Shown piece by piece: positions 15,646-24,555 of a DNA stretch of 64,000 bases. A program made the position numbers and the translations under genes. Source of the DNA: Saprospira grandis str. Lewin (GTDB taxonomy: Bacteria > Bacteroidota > Bacteroidia > Chitinophagales > Saprospiraceae); contig NC_016940.1 in the NCBI RefSeq assembly GCF_000250635.1, forward strand, positions 2,280,001 through 2,344,000, written 5' to 3'. The notes beneath the pieces are model-generated. The model searched no databases. It had not been told where the DNA came from and worked only from the letters and a program-made list of their open reading frames with translations. Positions within the stretch are counted from its first letter, which is position 1. Every line of letters starts with the position of its first letter.

Positions 15646-16662
15646 TTAGAAGCGAACATTGCTTAGGCCAGCCAAATCCTTGACCTCCTTAATGCAGTCT
15701 TGGGCTCGTTTCCGAATCTCTTCGGAGCTGGCCTTAATTTGTTTCTTATACTCCTTTTTATTGCTCAAAACCTCGGCTCGTTTTTCCTTAAAGCCGCCAA
15801 TCAATTGGCCCAAAGCCGTTTTTGCGGCCTCCTTGAGGTCCTTATAAGAAAGTTGTTGGTTGGGATCCTGATAAACGGCCAATAATTGCTCATGCTCAGT
15901 AATATGTCCAGCCGCCTTAATCAAAGTAAAGAGGTTGTCTACCCCAGGGCTCATGATGCCTTGGGCCTGTTCGGCTCCCGTATCGGTCACGGCAGAACCC
16001 ACCTTCTTAAAGAGGCGGGCTTCCTCTTCAAAAACACTGATATAATGCTTTTCGCCTAGGCTTTTGCTCATTTTGCGGTTGGGGTCGGCCAAAGAGCGAA
16101 TCTTAGGCGACTCTGTAAATAGGGGCTCGGGCAGCTCAAAAAACTCCTTGCCCACAGCCTGATTGAAGCGAGTAGCAATATTGCGAGTAAGCTCTAGATG
16201 CTGCTCTTGGTCCTTGCCCACCGGCACATAATCGGCCCGATAAATTAGGATATCGGCTGCTTGCAAAACGGGGTAGCTAAACAAAGCCGCCGAGATAAAG
16301 CTATCTTTTTGGCCCTCTTTCACCTGTTGGCTTTTGTCCTTAAACTGCGTCATGCGGCTCAGCTCGCCATAAGAGCAAAAGCAGCTCAAAATCCAGCAGA
16401 GCTCGGCATGTTCGGGGACCAAAGATTGCAAAAAGAGATACTCTGGCTTGACATCTAGGGCCAGAAGATTAAAAATCATGTTCCAGCTATTCTCCCGCAG
16501 TTTTTTGGTTTTATAGGGCATGGTCATGGCATGATAATCCACCACCCCAAAGGTACAATCGTAGTTTTCTTGTAGGCGCACCCAATTTTGGACCGCCCCA
16601 AAGTAGTTGCCCAAATGAAGGTCTCCGGTAGGTTGAATGGCTGAGAGAACGCGTTTTTTCAT
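15646..16662 (-). CDS. trpS: Tryptophanyl-tRNA synthetase
   Basis: 338 residues from the ATG at 16662; an upstream in-frame start at 16686 adds eight residues without family support. It charges tRNA-Trp. Class I signatures: AIQPTGDLHLGNYFGA (HIGH-type, about 6-21) and KMSKS (about 197). The length is normal. Single-gene unit on the minus strand. Confidence 0.96.
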   Translation of the reverse strand: MKKRVLSAIQPTGDLHLGNYFGAVQNWVRLQENYDCTFGVVDYHAMTMPYKTKKLRENSWNMIFNLLALDVKPEYLFLQSLVPEHAELCWILSCFCSYGELSRMTQFKDKSQQVKEGQKDSFISAALFSYPVLQAADILIYRADYVPVGKDQEQHLELTRNIATRFNQAVGKEFFELPEPLFTESPKIRSLADPNRKMSKSLGEKHYISVFEEEARLFKKVGSAVTDTGAEQAQGIMSPGVDNLFTLIKAAGHITEHEQLLAVYQDPNQQLSYKDLKEAAKTALGQLIGGFKEKRAEVLSNKKEYKKQIKASSEEIRKRAQDCIKEVKDLAGLSNVRF

Positions 16663-16773
16663 CTTCTTAAAAGTTCTTGGACCCAAAGGCCCACATGGTT
16701 ATAGTAAAGAATCAAAGTTAAAAATCTTTTGGCTTTTGGGGCCTTTGCTTGCTGCTTTTTTGTCTGCTGTTAA

Positions 16774-16996
16774 TTTTGGGGCTGCCCCTTGCTTCGCTCG
16801 GGTCGGGCTATGTATTCCCGTTGGTCATCGAACTGGCGCCCCTTTGGGGCTGGTTGTCGCAGCTCGCTGTTACTTGCTTCGCTGCGTCGGCTCCCGTTGG
16901 TCGGGTCGCTCGGCCCTGCAGCCCTGCGGGCTTTGGTCTGGCCTTCGGCCACTGCTTTCTATCCCTCAGCCTGCGGCGGCTCCGCCGCCTGTCCAC
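16774..16996 (+). repeat. Intergenic structured element, copy 6 (+), long form
   Basis: GGGGCTGCCC head, GGGTCGGGCT block, a GGCGCC-cctttgg-GGC region, then a divergent core GGGTCGCTCGGCCCTGC. Hairpin 1 is AGCCC-tgc-GGGCT, hairpin 2 TGGCC-ttc-GGCCA. CTATCCCTCAGCCTGCGG end with GGCGGC-tcc-GCCGCC. It lies upstream of the minus-strand trpS and downstream of another minus-strand gene. Confidence 0.8.
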
Positions 16997-17011
16997 CGCA
17001 AAATGGACCAA

Positions 17012-17042
17012 ACAAAAAACGCTCTACCTTTTGGGTAGAGCG
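17012..17042 (-). terminator. Rho-independent terminator of the flavin reductase-like gene
   Basis: CGCTCTACC / GGTAGAGCG (17020-17028 with 17034-17042), followed on the minus strand by TTTTTTGTTT. Confidence 0.87.
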
Positions 17043-17072
17043 AACTAAAAAGTATGGACCCATTAAAGGAGC

Positions 17073-17975
17073 TTATTCAATCATCAGGCAGGCCAGGGCA
17101 TTGGCATATTCTCCCTGTTGGATGAGGGTACGGGCATAGCGTTCTTGCATCTGAAAGCGGGCTGTAGAGCCTGCGGGAGCTAGCTCGAGCAAATTGGCCA
17201 AACTATCATCTTTTTGGACCAACTGTTCTATTTCCTGCTCTGTTGGTAGGGCCATTAGGCCCGCCATGCAAGCAATTTCACTTCCCTTAAGGGTATCGCT
17301 CTGGCGGATGCGCTCTGGCAATTGATCAAAGCCTAGGGCCAAATCAGAAGGATTTTGATAAATAGAGAAAAGGGCATCTCCACTAGCACGCACATAATAG
17401 GCTCGGCCAAGGCGGCCCACCAAATCGAGTTTATGAGGGTCAATGCGGTTGCGTTCATCAATAACAGCCTCATCAATATGGAAGCGCTGCACCTTACAGA
17501 ACATCAGGTTGCCGGCTCCGCCATGTTCTCCCAAGCTAACAATTTGCTCCACCTTGCACTCAAACTGCACGGGAGATTCGGCAATGCGGAAGGGGGCCAC
17601 GGTTTCTGCGGCTAGGGGCGTAAAGCCTGCTTTGGCAAACTCATCAATATGGGCGGGATAAGAAATGCTGGCCAGGGTCATTTGTTGGACCATATCGTAG
17701 GTGACCACATTGATGACCACCTCTTGATTTGCCTGAATATTATGTAAAGTATCTTTAGTGGTATTTCCTCTGACGGTTCGGTTAGAAGAAAAGACCATCA
17801 TGGGCGGATTAGAGGAAAAGGCATTGAAAAAGCTATAGGGAGCAATATTGGCCACCCCATTTTCATCAATGGTAGAAACAAAAGCAATGGGACGAGGGGC
17901 AATGGCCCCCACCATAAACTGGTGCAGGTCTTTAATTTCTAGGTCTTGAGGGTTGATGCTACGCATTTTTGACAT
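17073..17975 (-). CDS. Flavin reductase-like FMN-binding protein
   Basis: 300 residues. The N-terminal 200 residues are an FMN-binding split barrel of the flavin reductase/DIM6 type (GAIAPRPIAFVSTIDENGVANIAPYSFF, then SSNRTVRGNTTKDTL). The C-terminal 100 residues are helical and unassigned. It would bind FMN and may reduce or use flavin; the true substrate is unknown. Its start lies 8 bases after the stop of the thioredoxin-like gene, so the two are probably one transcript and may share redox work. Confidence 0.85.
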   Translation of the reverse strand: MSKMRSINPQDLEIKDLHQFMVGAIAPRPIAFVSTIDENGVANIAPYSFFNAFSSNPPMMVFSSNRTVRGNTTKDTLHNIQANQEVVINVVTYDMVQQMTLASISYPAHIDEFAKAGFTPLAAETVAPFRIAESPVQFECKVEQIVSLGEHGGAGNLMFCKVQRFHIDEAVIDERNRIDPHKLDLVGRLGRAYYVRASGDALFSIYQNPSDLALGFDQLPERIRQSDTLKGSEIACMAGLMALPTEQEIEQLVQKDDSLANLLELAPAGSTARFQMQERYARTLIQQGEYANALACLMIE

Positions 17976-17983
17976 GAGTCAAT

Positions 17984-18595
17984 TTATTTTAAGAGCGATT
18001 TGATAGTAATATGGTCGGCGATATTTTTGCCGTAATGTACTTGTTTTAATTCTTGATTATCTTGAATGACAAAATCGGCAGGGATGATAGGGCCAGGGCG
18101 GTTGCCTTTTTTGGGGTATTTTTCTCCATCATAGGCTTTCTTTCCCTTTTTTGCGGCCTTGCGGACCTTTTTGCTAAAAATGGAATTTCGGACTTTTCCC
18201 GCAGATTTTTCAATTTTATAGGCCTCAAAAAGTTCTTCATCGGGGTCGGCCACAACAATAAAGGGGAGTTCGGCATCTTCGGCTAGGGCTTTGAGGCGGT
18301 CTTTGGGGCTAGGGTAGACCACAATAACGGCATAACCTTGTGCTTTGAGGGCCTCATAATTATCTTTGAGCTCATGGGTTCTAAAGTTACAGACGGGGCA
18401 CCAAGTAGGTCTTAAAAAAGTGATGAGGACCCGATCATTTTCTTTGAGTAGCTCTTTGAGCTTATAGCTTTCGCCATCTATGGCTTCAAAGGTAGTTTTG
18501 GGGGCTTTTTCGCCTTCTATTAGGCGTTCTGTTTGGGCTTGGGCCAAATTAAACTGGCCAATGAGAAGGCCCAAAAATAAGAGTAAGCTACGCAT
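17984..18595 (-). CDS. Exported peroxiredoxin/thioredoxin-like protein
   Basis: 203 residues. Signal peptide (MRSLLLFLGLLIGQFNLAQAQ), then an AhpC/TSA-type redoxin fold with FLRPTWCPVCNFRTHEL, a CxxC pair at about residues 65-68, and YPSPKDRLKALAED. A basic loop (KKVRKAAKKGKKAYDG) interrupts the C-terminal part. Probably a periplasmic thiol oxidoreductase. Upstream partner of the flavin reductase-like gene. Confidence 0.83.
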   Translation of the reverse strand: MRSLLLFLGLLIGQFNLAQAQTERLIEGEKAPKTTFEAIDGESYKLKELLKENDRVLITFLRPTWCPVCNFRTHELKDNYEALKAQGYAVIVVYPSPKDRLKALAEDAELPFIVVADPDEELFEAYKIEKSAGKVRNSIFSKKVRKAAKKGKKAYDGEKYPKKGNRPGPIIPADFVIQDNQELKQVHYGKNIADHITIKSLLK

Positions 18596-18706
18596 AGGTA
18601 AATTGTTTTGGGGAGGGGGGGATAAATAAAATTTGGCTTAAAATACGCTCTTTTCCTAGGCGAGGTTCTCAAGGAAATGATAAAATAGGTTTAAGAAGAT
18701 ACAAAA

Positions 18707-18732
18707 AAAGGCAAGCCATCTGGCTTGCCTTT
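18707..18732 (-). terminator. Rho-independent terminator of the secreted-protein gene
   Basis: GGCAAGCC / GGCTTGCC around an ATCT loop; on the minus strand it runs into TTTTTTT. Closely follows the gene at 18762-19223. Confidence 0.9.
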
Positions 18733-18761
18733 CATTTGCGGATGCTAATTAGCGGTCTCGC

Positions 18762-19223
18762 TTATTTTTCTTCACGCTGGATAGTCACCTTGCGGTTAAG
18801 TTCAGCGCCAGATTCGTCAGTAATTTGGAACATATAAGTACCATCCTCTAGTGTTTCTACGTTGAGTGCGCGGTAGTTGCTACCTTCAGTTACTTCCATA
18901 ACTCGGTGAGCAGCTAGTTCGTAGCCCTCTTCGTCAAACATTTTCATGGTCAATTCTTTCTGCTCTTGAGATTTTAGAGAGAACACATAGACATCATCTT
19001 GAACGGGATCATCAGAGGCAACCATTTCGATATCTAGGACCTTGGCCACTTTTTCGGCAGACATAAGGCTAGTATAAATTGTAGCTACAACTTCACGGTC
19101 ATCGCCATTGTCCATAAGGAGAATAACAGCAACCATCTTGTCTTCATGATTAGGGTTTGCAGCGAAAGCGTTGCTGGCATTGAAGCCAAGAACAAGCGCT
19201 AGGACGAAAGATAGAATTTTCAT
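18762..19223 (-). CDS. Small secreted protein, possible T9SS-like C-terminal module
   Basis: 153 residues from the ATG at 19223, which gives a clean signal peptide (MKILSFVLALVLGFNASNAFA). The mature part is acidic. The C-terminal 35 residues (ETLEDGTYMFQITDESG... KVTIQ) follow the pattern of a short beta sandwich resembling type IX secretion sorting modules (LPxGxYxxxI...G....KxxIx). That resemblance is by eye and the chain is shorter than usual cargo. Own terminator; monocistronic. Confidence 0.72.
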   Translation of the reverse strand: MKILSFVLALVLGFNASNAFAANPNHEDKMVAVILLMDNGDDREVVATIYTSLMSAEKVAKVLDIEMVASDDPVQDDVYVFSLKSQEQKELTMKMFDEEGYELAAHRVMEVTEGSNYRALNVETLEDGTYMFQITDESGAELNRKVTIQREEK

Positions 19224-19546
19224 ATCGATCAATGTTAAAAAGTAGTGTAGATAAAAAGTAGATTAGAAATAGCAGGTAAAAACACTCCTTTTGAGCGCTT
19301 TTTAGATAGAGACGTACTGGAGTAGAGGCAGTCACTCTTAATAAAGGACTTTTCTTTTGGGGAAGAGCGGCAAACCACCGAAGACAGAAAAAATTGCTTA
19401 TCTTTGGCTTTGCCCTAACAAAAATAAGTACAAGTCCTTAGAGTTCAAAATTTTAGGATTTGAAATATAACATTTTCTTAAAAATTATTTGGGTGTTCAA
19501 TTTATTGATTCCCTGATGATTAGCATACTTTTTAAGTTTTTGCTAT
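19224..19546. other. Intergenic region between divergent genes
   Basis: 323 bases without a gene, expected to hold the promoters of the secreted protein (-) and the purine nucleoside phosphorylase (+). A -7-like TATCTTTG lies at 19399-19406 and a weaker TACTTTTT at 19526-19533 on the + strand, but neither has a well-placed TTTG box. Confidence 0.4.
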
Positions 19547-20377
19547 ATGAGTTTAGCACAACAAATTGCCGTTTGCCATCAGTACTTAAATAACAGAACT
19601 GAGACCTTTAAGGTTCGCTATGGTTTAATTTTAGGTACGGGTTTAGGCCCTTTGGCGGAAGAAATAGAAGAAGTTCATCGTATTCCTTATGCGGAGATCC
19701 CGCATTTTCCGGTATCTACGGTAGAGGGGCATGCGGGTTGTTTGATCTTTGGGTATTTGGCGGGGCAGCCGGTGGTGGCTATGTCGGGTCGTTTTCATTA
19801 TTATGAGGGCTATTCGAGCAAGGAGGCGACTTTTCCGATACGCATATTTAAGGCTTTGGGCGTAGAGCGCCTATTGATTTCTTCTGCGGTGGGCAGTGTG
19901 AATGGGGAGATGAATGCGGGCGACATTATTTTGGTCCGTGATCATATCAACTTCATTCCCGATCATCCGTTGCGGGGAAAGAACGACGATCGTTTGGGTC
20001 CTCGTTTTCCAGATATGAAAGATGCCTATGATCATGCTTTAAATAATCGGGTAGAAGCCAAGGCCAAGGCCATGGGGTTGCCCATTCATCAGGGCGTATA
20101 TTTGGCCCTGCAGGGGCCCAATTTAGAAACGCCAGCAGAATATCGGATGGCGCATATTTTGGGTGCGGATGTCATTGGGATGTCTACGGTGCCTGAGGTC
20201 ATTGTGGCCAAGCATGCGGAGCTGCCTGTTTTAGTCACTTCTATTGTCTCGAATAAATGTTGGCCTTTAGAGGAGATTGTCGAGACCAGCTTAGAAGATG
20301 TTTTGGGGGTTGTAGAAAAGGCTTCGCCCAAACTTTCTGCATTGGTCAAAACTTTATTGGAAGAGGAGATGCTTTAG
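19547..20377 (+). CDS. punA: Purine nucleoside phosphorylase (trimeric, inosine/guanosine type)
   Basis: 276 residues, the size of the trimeric PNP family. It splits purine nucleosides with phosphate to free base and ribose-1-phosphate (salvage). Motifs: LGTGLGPLAEEI (phosphate site), GRFHYYEGYS, and LQGPNLETPAEYRM, with the conserved Glu and the later VIGMSTVPEVIVAKH and SNKC residues. Cytoplasmic, apparently monocistronic. Confidence 0.93.
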   Translation: MSLAQQIAVCHQYLNNRTETFKVRYGLILGTGLGPLAEEIEEVHRIPYAEIPHFPVSTVEGHAGCLIFGYLAGQPVVAMSGRFHYYEGYSSKEATFPIRIFKALGVERLLISSAVGSVNGEMNAGDIILVRDHINFIPDHPLRGKNDDRLGPRFPDMKDAYDHALNNRVEAKAKAMGLPIHQGVYLALQGPNLETPAEYRMAHILGADVIGMSTVPEVIVAKHAELPVLVTSIVSNKCWPLEEIVETSLEDVLGVVEKASPKLSALVKTLLEEEML

Positions 20378-20378
20378 G

Positions 20379-20538
20379 GCCTTGGCCCTAGCTGGGCGGC
20401 CGCAGGCCGCTTTTGTATGGCCTAGCGATGCGAAAGGGTGGCCGTTAGGCCAGACCGAAGCCCGAAGGGCTGAAGGGCCGAGCGAATAGCGAGCCCTGTA
20501 GCGTAGCGCCGCAGCTTTGCTGCGGAGGCCCCAAAAAA
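20379..20538 (-). repeat. Intergenic structured element, copy 7 (-)
   Basis: On the minus strand: GGGGCCTCCGCAGC-aaa-GCTGCGG head, CGCTACGCTACAGG, the core variant GCTCGCTATTCGCTCGGCC, hairpin 1 AGCCC-ttc-GGGCT, hairpin 2 TGGCC-taac-GGCCA, and a slightly altered end CGCATCGCTAGGCC. An extra palindromic GGCGGCCGCAGGCCGC stretch follows. Confidence 0.83.
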
Positions 20539-20602
20539 CAATTAGAATATTATTTAACATAGAACTCCATTTAGATGAGTTCATTTTGCGACGCAAAACA
20601 CT

Positions 20603-21685
20603 ATGAATAGCTTATTGAGCAAGCTGTCTGCGATTAAGGACAAATTTGAGTACCTGCAAGAGCAGCTTTCGGACCCCAGCATTTCTTCTGATATGAAGAA
20701 ATTTATGAAGGTCAATAAAGAATATAAGAGTTTGGAGCCTTTGGTAAAGGCGCATGAGGAGTACAAAGCCATCTTGGATGGTTTGGCCGAGTGCAAAGAA
20801 ATTTTGGATAACTCTGATGAGGCCGAATTTAAGGAAATGGCCAAAATGGAGATGGACGAGCTTTTGGAGCGCCGGGGGCCGTTGGAAGAGGAAATCAAGT
20901 ATATGTTGATTCCCAAAGACCCTGAAGATGAGAAAAACGTCACGATTGAAATTCGCTCGGGAGCGGGTGGAGATGAGGCGGCCATTTTTGCGGGCGATTT
21001 GCTTCGGATGTATGAGCGCTATATTGATAAAATGGGCTGGAAGCGGGAGTTAATCTCGGAAACCCCTAGTGGTTCTGGGGGCTACTCTAAAGTATTTATG
21101 GAAGTAACTGGCGATGGGGTGTATGGCCTGCTCAAATATGAGTCGGGCACACACCGCGTACAGCGAGTGCCTAAAACGGAATCTCAGGGGCGGGTGCACA
21201 CCTCTACGGCTACTGTGGCCATTATGCCTATTTTTGAGACCGAAGATATTCAGATCAATACCGCCGATTTGGACTGGGACACTTTCCGGGCCAGTGGGGC
21301 AGGGGGGCAGCACGTAAACAAAACGGAATCTGCCGTGCGGGTAACGCACAAACCCAGTGGGGTAGTGGTAGAATGTCAGGAAGGACGTTCGCAGCATCGC
21401 AACCGAGAAATTGCCTTACAAAAACTCTATGCTCGTTTGTTTGAATTGCAGCAGCAAGAGCAGCAAGATAGCATTACCGATTTGCGAAATAGCTTGGTGG
21501 TCTCTAGTGATCGCTCTTCAAAAATTCGGACCTATAACTACCCTCAAAACCGAGTGACGGATCACCGCATCAATTTTACCCGCTATAATCTAGGCGATAT
21601 GATGAACGGAGCCATTGATGAGTTCATTGAGGCTATTCAAACTACCTATAATGCCGAGAAACTAAAAGCCAGCGAAGAAGTATAA
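20603..21685 (+). CDS. prfA: Peptide chain release factor 1
   Basis: 360 residues, the normal length. It ends translation at UAA and UAG. The GGQ motif (SGAGGQHVNKTESAVRV, about 233-249) is intact and the codon-recognition loop region lies around residues 180-195 (HRVQRVPKTESQGRVHTS). The DUF368 gene begins 3 bases after its stop, so the pair is probably co-transcribed. Confidence 0.97.
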   Translation: MNSLLSKLSAIKDKFEYLQEQLSDPSISSDMKKFMKVNKEYKSLEPLVKAHEEYKAILDGLAECKEILDNSDEAEFKEMAKMEMDELLERRGPLEEEIKYMLIPKDPEDEKNVTIEIRSGAGGDEAAIFAGDLLRMYERYIDKMGWKRELISETPSGSGGYSKVFMEVTGDGVYGLLKYESGTHRVQRVPKTESQGRVHTSTATVAIMPIFETEDIQINTADLDWDTFRASGAGGQHVNKTESAVRVTHKPSGVVVECQEGRSQHRNREIALQKLYARLFELQQQEQQDSITDLRNSLVVSSDRSSKIRTYNYPQNRVTDHRINFTRYNLGDMMNGAIDEFIEAIQTTYNAEKLKASEEV

Positions 21686-21687
21686 TT

Positions 21688-22596
21688 ATGCAACATCTAT
21701 TTACTTTTCTCAAAGGGATGGCCATGGGCGCTGCAGATGTGGTGCCTGGGGTTTCTGGCGGAACCGTAGCCTTTATTACGGGCATTTATGAGCGTTTGCT
21801 TCGGGGCATTAAGGGCGTTAATTTGGAGAGCTTAAAAGTTTTGCAAAGACAAGGTATTGCCGCTTTCTGGACCGCCATAGATGGCAATTTTTTATTGGCC
21901 CTTTTTGGGGGCATCTTTGTCAGTGTCTTGAGTTTGGCCTCTTTGCTTAGCTCGGCCCTAGAACATTACCCGCAGCTACTTTGGTCCTTTTTTATGGGCT
22001 TGGTCTTGGCTTCGGCCCTATATGTTGGGCGGCAAATTAAGTGGAACAACCTGCCTTCTATCGTCCTATTGATTATGGGCGCGGGCATTGCCTACGGCAT
22101 TACGCTTTTTGTGCCTACCGAAATGCCCAAAAGCTACCCTATGGCCTTCATTTCTGGGGCTATTGCTATTTGTGCCATGATTTTACCTGGCATCTCGGGT
22201 AGTTTCATTTTGCTCCTGATGGGCATGTATAAGCATGTGATTGAGGCCATTCATGAAAGAGATATCCTTTTTCTCTTGGTCTTTATGATGGGCTGTGGTT
22301 TGGGCCTATTGAGTTTTGCTAGAATATTGAGCTGGCTGTTTGAGCATTATCGCTCGGCGGCCTTGGCTTTGCTCACTGGCTTTATGTTGGGCTCTTTGCC
22401 CAAAATTTGGCCTTGGCAAAATGTCATCCAAACACGTATCAATAGCCATGGCGAAGAAGAGCCTTTCTTGTTTCAATCTGTTTTGCCTAACGCCTATGAA
22501 GGTGAGCCCTACCTGTTAGGCGCCAGCCTTTTGGCCCTTTTGGGCTTCGCTTTGGTGTTTGGCCTAGAACGCCTAGGACAAAAAACAGGGGAATAA
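21688..22596 (+). CDS. DUF368 membrane protein, probable polyprenyl-phosphate transporter
   Basis: 302 residues with about eight hydrophobic spans and the family's GxxxGxADVVPGVSGGT motif (about 14-26), repeated in altered form as ILPGISGS. DUF368 proteins have been linked to recycling of undecaprenyl phosphate across the inner membrane (PopT type); applying that here is by family membership. Starts 3 bases after prfA. Confidence 0.9.
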   Translation: MQHLFTFLKGMAMGAADVVPGVSGGTVAFITGIYERLLRGIKGVNLESLKVLQRQGIAAFWTAIDGNFLLALFGGIFVSVLSLASLLSSALEHYPQLLWSFFMGLVLASALYVGRQIKWNNLPSIVLLIMGAGIAYGITLFVPTEMPKSYPMAFISGAIAICAMILPGISGSFILLLMGMYKHVIEAIHERDILFLLVFMMGCGLGLLSFARILSWLFEHYRSAALALLTGFMLGSLPKIWPWQNVIQTRINSHGEEEPFLFQSVLPNAYEGEPYLLGASLLALLGFALVFGLERLGQKTGE

Positions 22597-22607
22597 GAAA
22601 GTAAAAC

Positions 22608-22637
22608 TTTGCTAGAAGTACTAAAAAATTATATTTT
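22608..22637 (+). promoter_or_regulatory. Probable promoter of the lysozyme-like gene
   Basis: TTTG (22608-22611), 18 bases, TATATTTT (22630-22637): near the Bacteroidota consensus with the last -7 base changed. The gene starts about 60 bases downstream. Confidence 0.5.
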
Positions 22638-22698
22638 AGGGAGATAGAATCTCTAAATTGCTTTTTAAGCACCAATATGGTGCCCTAAATATTGACTC

Positions 22699-23478
22699 AT
22701 GGGAAGACCTACACTCCGTCTATATGATGGCTATCGCCACACCTCCCCCCATCTTCGCGATGAGGTGGCCGAGCTACAAACATTACTCAAAGGTTATGGC
22801 TACCGCGTTCGCCCCGATGGCGAATTTGGTCCCTATACCGAGAATTGCGTCAAGCATTTCCAATATAAAAAAAGAATGACGCCTGACGGTATCGTAGGCC
22901 CTTCTACCTGGGCGGCCTTGCTGAATCGCCCCCAACCTTCGGGCAATTATCTTCAGTTTCAGACCTCCTACGCCAAAAATAACCCCCATTTGCTCAAGCA
23001 ATTGGCAGAGCTCAATGGCAAGTATAAAAATGCTGTGCTCCGAGTATCGCAACAATACGGTATTCCCGCCTCGGTAATCGCTGGCATCGGCTCTAGAGAG
23101 TCGCATTGGGGCTTGGCCCTAACCCCTCCCGGCCCACATGGCACCGGAGATGGTGGCCACGGTAGAGGACTCATGCAGGTGGATGACCGCTGGCATGTCG
23201 CTTTTATCCAGTCTGGAAAATGGGCAAATGCTACCGAAAATATTATCTATGGCTGCGCCGTGCTCAAAAATTCTATGAACCTCTTTACCAAAAAGTTGGG
23301 CTGGAAAATGAGCAAACAACTCCTGCAAGCTGGTATCGCTGGCTATAACTGCGGGCCTTCTCGCGCCCTCAGCGCCCATCAATCTGGCTACGATATTGAC
23401 TACTACACCACAGGCCGAGATTATTCTCGAAATGTGCTAGAAAGAGCGGGCTGGTTCCAACTTCATGGCTGGAAATAA
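22699..23478 (+). CDS. Peptidoglycan-binding goose-type lysozyme-like protein
   Basis: 259 residues, no N-terminal signal. Residues about 15-75 form a PG_binding_1 domain (DEVAELQTLL...DGEFGPYTENCVKHFQ...DGIVGPSTW). Residues about 90-259 resemble goose-type lysozyme / lytic transglycosylase: GIGSRESHWG with the catalytic Glu134, RGLMQVD, and AGYNCGP. It would cut the glycan strands of peptidoglycan. The lack of a signal peptide means release must use another route (a contractile or type VI-like system, lysis or leaderless export). Ends at its own terminator; the next two genes look functionally related. Confidence 0.87.
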   Translation: MGRPTLRLYDGYRHTSPHLRDEVAELQTLLKGYGYRVRPDGEFGPYTENCVKHFQYKKRMTPDGIVGPSTWAALLNRPQPSGNYLQFQTSYAKNNPHLLKQLAELNGKYKNAVLRVSQQYGIPASVIAGIGSRESHWGLALTPPGPHGTGDGGHGRGLMQVDDRWHVAFIQSGKWANATENIIYGCAVLKNSMNLFTKKLGWKMSKQLLQAGIAGYNCGPSRALSAHQSGYDIDYYTTGRDYSRNVLERAGWFQLHGWK

Positions 23479-23495
23479 ACCGCATATAACAAACT

Positions 23496-23527
23496 AAAGG
23501 GCTGTCCATCTGGATAGCCCTTTTTTT
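23496..23527 (+). terminator. Rho-independent terminator after the lysozyme-like gene
   Basis: AAAGGGCTGTCC / GGATAGCCCTTT with the loop ATCT and one G-T pair, then seven T. Confidence 0.92.
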
Positions 23528-23542
23528 ATGTCTCTAAGGATC

Positions 23543-23680
23543 TTTTTTTGGGGCTGTCCCGCCCTACGGGCGGGTCGCTACGTTTCGGGGCTCGCAGGTC
23601 TGCTCGGCCCTGCAGCCGCCAAAGGCGGCTTTGGTCTGGCCTAACGGCCACCCCTGCACATCGCTCATCCGCTCATCGCT
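23543..23680 (+). repeat. Intergenic structured element, copy 8 (+)
   Basis: TTTTTTTGGGGCTGT head with CCCGCC-ctac-GGGCGGG, CGCTACGTTTCGGG, the core near 23593-23616, hairpin 1 AGCCGCC-aaa-GGCGGCT, hairpin 2 TGGCC-taac-GGCCA, then CACATCGCTCATCC. It mixes a B-type head with an A-type tail. Confidence 0.86.
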
Positions 23681-23798
23681 AGAGAGCTGCTTTTAGCTGG
23701 AGCTCTTCGGCACTTAATAGGCAAAAAATCAATAAGATAGACCTAAAAAATGAGATAAACAATAGAAAAATAAATTAGCTGTAAAACTCTTTAGATGC

Positions 23799-23830
23799 TT
23801 TGTAGAGCCCATCTCTTTTTTCTACATTTA
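23799..23830 (+). promoter_or_regulatory. Bacteroidota-type promoter for the 23874 gene
   Basis: TTTG (23799-23802), 20-base spacer, TACATTTA (23823-23830; consensus TAnnTTTG with the last base changed). The start codon is 43 bases after the -7 box. Confidence 0.6.
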
Positions 23831-23873
23831 ATAGTCAAGCAAGATTTTACCCCACTAAATTAACTAAAAAAGA

Positions 23874-24527
23874 ATGAAAGCTAAGATTCAACCAGATTAC
23901 AAAAATCTGACCCATGCCGCCTATGTCAAGGAGTTTAAACGCCTAGCCAAAATGGCCGAAACTCAAGCCAATGGCGAAGAAAATGCCGTTACTTTCTTTG
24001 TAAAACGCATGCATAAATTTGCCTGCGGCACAGAAGCTCCCCTAATGCTCCTCTCTAAAATGGATGCAAAATGGAAAAAGCAAGCCAAGGAAGACCTTAA
24101 AGGCGATAAAAAGATGATTCTTATTGCTAAAGCTCATTTTACCGCTGGCGAAAATGGCAATGTCCTAGAACTTTCTCCCATTAAAGGAAATGCGCCCTTG
24201 GCCAAAATTGCTAAGGAAGGAAAGGCCCTACTCAAAAAGGCCAAATTTGCCCTCGTTAAGGCTGGAGAAGCCGTAAGCGCCGCCGCTGCAGAAGGAGCCG
24301 CCGCCGCCGGAGGAGAAGAAGAAGCGCCCAAAGAAGAAGCACAGCCAACAACAGAAGACAGCAAAACTACCGAAACTGCCGAAACCACTAGCGATGATAC
24401 CGCCGCTGCCGGAGCAGAGTCTGCCGCTGTAGATCCTCAACTAGAAAAGAAAAAAGCCAAAGGACGTCAAGTAATGGCCAAAATGCTCGAAAACCTTCAG
24501 AAGATTGAAGCCAAACTGAAGAACTAA
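23874..24527 (+). CDS. Cytoplasmic Lys/Ala-rich hypothetical protein of the lytic cassette
   Basis: 217 residues, no signal peptide. Residues 1-135 look like a compact helical domain rich in Lys. About 135-190 is a low-complexity Ala/Glu/Thr linker, and the last 30 residues (EKKKAKGRQVMAKMLENLQKIEAKLKN) form a basic amphipathic helix. No family recognised. It has its own promoter and ends 28 bases before the amidase-like gene, whose N-terminus is also a short helix followed by a similar Ala/Thr/Glu linker. A partner, chaperone or immunity role for that enzyme is possible but not shown. Confidence 0.7.
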   Translation: MKAKIQPDYKNLTHAAYVKEFKRLAKMAETQANGEENAVTFFVKRMHKFACGTEAPLMLLSKMDAKWKKQAKEDLKGDKKMILIAKAHFTAGENGNVLELSPIKGNAPLAKIAKEGKALLKKAKFALVKAGEAVSAAAAEGAAAAGGEEEAPKEEAQPTTEDSKTTETAETTSDDTAAAGAESAAVDPQLEKKKAKGRQVMAKMLENLQKIEAKLKN

Positions 24528-24555
24528 GCCAACCCATTTACCTAACTAACTTTTA

